Of a DNA stretch of 8,571 bases, positions 6,217 to 8,571 are shown one piece after another. Location of the stretch: positions 1 to 8,571 of the forward strand of contig CATPCN010000454.1 in NCBI GenBank assembly GCA_955652855.1, given 5' to 3'. Source of the DNA: an uncultured Chthoniobacterales bacterium. GTDB lineage: Bacteria > Verrucomicrobiota > Verrucomicrobiae > Chthoniobacterales > UBA10450. The notes under the pieces were generated by a model. It was not told the origin of the DNA, searched no databases, and was given only the letters and a program-made list of their open reading frames with translations. A program made the translations under genes and the position numbers. Each line of letters opens with the position of its first letter. Positions within the stretch are counted from its first letter, which is position 1.

Positions 6217-6330
6217 GCCATTCCGAGCGGAGCGAGGAATCTCACAAAGCTCGTCGCATCACGCTGGGTAATTTGCGTGAAGTTTACACCACATGGGAGG
6301 TCCCTCGCCGTCTGCGCGGCTCGGGATGAC
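6217..6330 (-). repeat. Palindromic repeat, copy 2, between the S41 protease gene and tsaD
   Basis: The right arm (6295-6330) matches the right arm of the copy inside tsaD at 34 of 36 positions by eye. The left arm (6217-6245) matches less well, with one gap and several transitions. The terminal pair is GCCATTCCGAGC (6217-6228) with GCTCGGGATGAC (6319-6330), and the inner pair is at 6232-6245 with 6295-6308. The central 49 nt differ from copy 1 in sequence and length. The element takes up nearly all of the gap between the protease stop (6339) and the tsaD start (6204), so it would lie in the joint mRNA as a long hairpin. No T-run follows on the minus strand, so it is not a standard intrinsic terminator. 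Confidence 0.8.
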
Positions 6331-6338
6331 AACGCTGT

Positions 6339-7640
6339 TTATCTCTTCGCCGCGTCCGGCTTGGGCGCGTTTTCTTGCGCGTAAATCATGACGCCTTTGA
6401 GCGCATCGATCGCGCGCAGCAACTGTGGGTCCTTGTTCTTGATAATGTTCTTTTCTTCCTCAGGCTTCACGTTGTCGGCGCTGCGCGCGGCGAAAAGCGA
6501 ACGCTCCTGCTCGGCACTGATCGGCACCCGAATGTTTGGCGTGACGCCGTTTCCGTGAATTACTTGTTTGCTCGGCGTGTAATATTTGGCGGTCGTAAAG
6601 CGCAGGGCCGATCCGTCCGGCAATTGCATCACGTTCTGCACAGAGCCTTTTCCAAACGTGGTTTCGCCGACAATAATCGCACGATGCAAATCTTTTAACG
6701 CGCCGGCCACGATTTCCGATCCGCTGGCGCTGCCTTCATTCACGAGCACGGCCAGCGGAAAATGCGGCCGCTCCTTCGCGGTCGGCGAAGTGGCGTATTC
6801 GTGCTGCTGCGACGCGGCGCGGCCACGCGTGGAAACAACTTTCGTGTTGGCCGGCAAAAATTGCGCACAGACATCCACCGCGCTGTTCAAAAGTCCGCCC
6901 GGATTATTGCGAAGATCGAGAACGAGCGCTTGCATTCCCTGCTTCTGCAATTGATCGAGCGCCTTCGAAAGCTCCTCCGCGGTCGGCTCGTTGAATTGAA
7001 TGAGCCGCACATAAGCGATCTTGAATGGCCCACCCAAATCCGCATCGAGCAGGCGCGCGCCTTTCACGCTCTGAATTTTTATTTCCGTGCGCTCGAGCAT
7101 GTAATCTTTGATTTCCTTCGTGGAGGGACGAAAAATGGTCAGCGTGATCTTTTGGCCGGGCGCGCCGCGCAATGCATTCACTGCGTCGCTCAATTCCATC
7201 TTGTCGGTGGCACTTCCGTTGATCCGCAAAATTTGATCGCCGGAAAGAATGCCGCCCTTGGCCGCGGGCGTATCTTCCATCGGTGTGACGACCGTGAGCA
7301 GCCCGCCTTTCACCGACACCTCGATGCCGAGGCCGTTGAAACGGCTGCGCGTATCGTCCTGCATGTCCTTGAAATCATTCGCATCCATGAACTGGCTGTG
7401 CGGATCGAGCGACGAGAGCATGCCTTTCATGGCGGCGTAGATCAGATCGTGATAACTGATCTTGTTTCCATCGACATAATCTTGTCGCACGAGCTGGACG
7501 GCTTTCGCGAAGACCGAGATTTGCGCGTAACCGCTGTCGTCATCAGCGCCGGCCGCGCGCACGCTATGAAGACGGACGCCGAATAAAATGCCGAGCAGCA
7601 CCAAGACCAACGATGTGCTGAATAAGAGACGCCGCTTCAT
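6339..7640 (-). CDS. ctpA: C-terminal processing peptidase, S41 family
   Basis: A periplasmic serine protease of the CtpA/Prc type, which trims or degrades exported proteins from their C-termini; the substrate is unknown. The protein has 433 residues from the ATG. Residues 1-30 form a signal peptide or N-terminal anchor (MKRRLLFSTS, then a hydrophobic stretch to HSVRAAG). An S41 N-terminal region follows (about 36-95, with SLDPHSQFMD). The PDZ domain is at about 100-185 (GLGIEV...AAKGGILSGDQILRING). The protease domain is at about 205-375: LRNNPGGLL near 243-251, NEGSASGSE near 301-309 and TFGKGSVQ near 328-335. Spacing matches the S41 Ser-Lys-Gln set, assigning S306, K331 and Q335. The open frame extends to a TTG at 7700, but the ATG at 7638-7640 begins the export signal. 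tsaD follows in the same direction after about 130 bp, most of it repeat. Divergent from the DUF885 gene. Confidence 0.93.
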   Translation of the reverse strand: MKRRLLFSTSLVLVLLGILFGVRLHSVRAAGADDDSGYAQISVFAKAVQLVRQDYVDGNKISYHDLIYAAMKGMLSSLDPHSQFMDANDFKDMQDDTRSRFNGLGIEVSVKGGLLTVVTPMEDTPAAKGGILSGDQILRINGSATDKMELSDAVNALRGAPGQKITLTIFRPSTKEIKDYMLERTEIKIQSVKGARLLDADLGGPFKIAYVRLIQFNEPTAEELSKALDQLQKQGMQALVLDLRNNPGGLLNSAVDVCAQFLPANTKVVSTRGRAASQQHEYATSPTAKERPHFPLAVLVNEGSASGSEIVAGALKDLHRAIIVGETTFGKGSVQNVMQLPDGSALRFTTAKYYTPSKQVIHGNGVTPNIRVPISAEQERSLFAARSADNVKPEEEKNIIKNKDPQLLRAIDALKGVMIYAQENAPKPDAAKR

Positions 7641-7671
7641 AAAGAAGATTGAGTCATCGCGAATGAAGAAG

Positions 7672-7700
7672 ATGATCGCGCATCCAGAATTTTTTGGCAA
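7672..7700 (-). promoter_or_regulatory. Candidate promoter of the S41 protease gene
   Basis: Minus strand: TTGCCA (7695-7700, five of six consensus) and GATCAT (7672-7677, four of six), separated by 17 nt and about 32 bp before the ATG. Its -35 box overlaps that of the candidate plus-strand promoter. This is a pattern match only. Confidence 0.4.
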
Positions 7701-7722
7701 CGGACAAACCCTTCGCTAAGCT
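7694..7722 (+). promoter_or_regulatory. Candidate promoter of the DUF885 gene
   Basis: Plus strand: TTGGCA (7694-7699, five of six consensus) and TAAGCT (7717-7722, three of six), separated by 17 nt and 25 bp before the ATG. The weak -10 makes this less certain than the opposing minus-strand candidate. Confidence 0.3.
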
Positions 7723-7747
7723 TCCAGCCGCACAAACGCCGCTCGTC

Positions 7748-8571
7748 ATGAAAATTAAACGCACCGTTTTTCTCTTTGTCGCGATCTCATTGTCGATCTT
7801 GGGCAACCTCACGGCACAAGAAGCTGACATCGAATTCGACAAAGTCGCCGACGAATTCATCCGCGGCCATTTCGCGGCGCGGCCGCTCGCCGGCACCGCC
7901 ATCGGTTTGCATGAATACGATGGGAAGATCAGCGATTACACGAGGCTGGCGATCGACGCGGAGATCGCGCGACTCAAACGCTTCGACGAGCGATTAAAAA
8001 AATTCGACACAAGCAAGCTCAGCTCACGCGCTGCGATCGATCTGCGCCTGCTCCAGACCGTGATCAGCAGAGAGCTTTTTCAAATTCACGACATGGCGGT
8101 CTACGAGCGCAACCCGATGACTTACGCGCGCGCGCTAGACCTGAACGTGTATGTGAAACGAAATTTCGCGCCGCTAGAGAGCCGCGTTCGCAGCATTATC
8201 CAGATTGAGTCGCAAGTGCCGAACATCATCATCGCTGCCAAAACCAATCTCAACGATGTACTGCCGAAGCCCTACGTCGAGCTGGCGATTCAGATCGCGC
8301 GCGGCTCCGCCGAGTTTTTAAAGACGAATTTGGTGGAGGCGGTGGGCGAGCTGAAAGATGAAAAGCTGCGCGCGAATTTTGCTCAATACAATCGCAAGGC
8401 CTACACCGCGCTGGTCGATTACGCGAGTTGGCTGGAGAAGGACAAGCTGCCCAAAGCCACCGCCGACTTCGCGCTCGGCGAGGAGAAATTCCACCGCATG
8501 CTCGCGGAAACGGAGTTGGTCGACATGCCGCCGGCGAAGATTCTCGATCTTGGCCTGGAACAGTTGAAGCA
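7748..8571 (+). CDS. Secreted DUF885 family protein, N-terminal part
   Basis: The frame stays open from the ATG to the window edge, giving 274 residues. The start MKIKRTVFLFVAISLSILG followed by NLTAQEA is a typical signal peptide with likely cleavage after LTA or nearby, so the protein is exported. The mature part is helical and charged. It shows features of DUF885 proteins: an early DKVADEFIRGHFAARPLAGTAIGLHEYDG segment (the E/D-x-x-x-x-P-x-x-A-T-x-x-G-x-H-x-Y-D type opening) and FALGEEKFHRML near residues 238-249. DUF885 proteins are thought to be metallohydrolases with an HExxH-like motif in the C-terminal half, which lies beyond the right edge and cannot be checked. Full members are usually near 550-600 residues, so about half is visible. 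No Shine-Dalgarno sequence precedes the ATG. The gene is divergent from the S41 protease gene; a shared envelope role is possible but not shown. Confidence 0.8.
   Translation, partial: MKIKRTVFLFVAISLSILGNLTAQEADIEFDKVADEFIRGHFAARPLAGTAIGLHEYDGKISDYTRLAIDAEIARLKRFDERLKKFDTSKLSSRAAIDLRLLQTVISRELFQIHDMAVYERNPMTYARALDLNVYVKRNFAPLESRVRSIIQIESQVPNIIIAAKTNLNDVLPKPYVELAIQIARGSAEFLKTNLVEAVGELKDEKLRANFAQYNRKAYTALVDYASWLEKDKLPKATADFALGEEKFHRMLAETELVDMPPAKILDLGLEQLK

Noticed and set aside
5425..6330. A CRISPR array or a composite transposon formed by the two repeat copies.
   Set aside because: There are only two copies, about 700 bp apart, with internal palindromes and no regular spacers. The DNA between them is ordinary tsaD sequence, with no transposase gene.
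6762..7586. A 274-codon plus-strand open frame opposite the S41 protease gene.
   Set aside because: It lies fully antisense to a gene with intact PDZ and catalytic motifs, and its His/Arg-rich translation looks like a complement artefact.

Overview
The window looks like chromosomal DNA from a soil-type member of the Verrucomicrobia, probably Chthoniobacterales or a related uncultured lineage. This is an inference from the general look of the EF-Tu, SecE and TsaD proteins, moderately GC-rich coding DNA, several starts without a Shine-Dalgarno sequence, and abundant small palindromic repeats. No 16S gene is present, so the assignment is tentative.

Region 1 (1-1985, all minus strand) is a conserved translation/transcription block. 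In transcription order it reads tRNA-Thr(GGT), tuf (EF-Tu), tRNA-Trp(CCA), secE, nusG, and nusG runs off the left edge. Gaps are very short, so the block is probably one processed transcript. Region 2 (1986-3151) holds a membrane-anchored TPR protein on the minus strand, with a clear intrinsic terminator after it and a short divergent control region before it. Region 3 (3152-5044, plus strand) holds an EamA/DMT transporter followed by an IspA-type prenyl diphosphate synthase, with a hairpin just before the second start codon. Region 4 (5045-7640, minus strand) holds an S41 C-terminal processing protease followed by tsaD, the t6A tRNA-modification enzyme. Region 5 (7641-8571) is a short divergent promoter region and the start of a secreted DUF885 protein that runs off the right edge.

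The most unusual feature is the repeat load around tsaD. A 60-bp REPIN-like inverted pair of GTAG-headed hairpins fills the gap between the converging ends of the prenyl synthase gene and tsaD. A 93-bp palindromic element (exactly 31 codons) lies in frame inside tsaD and adds about 31 residues to the protein in a loop. A second, diverged copy of the same element fills the gap between the protease gene and tsaD. The in-frame copy resembles in principle the Rickettsia palindromic elements that insert into protein-coding genes, but here in what looks like a verrucomicrobial universal gene. This is the best candidate for something under-described. The rest of the window is ordinary housekeeping and envelope-related content.
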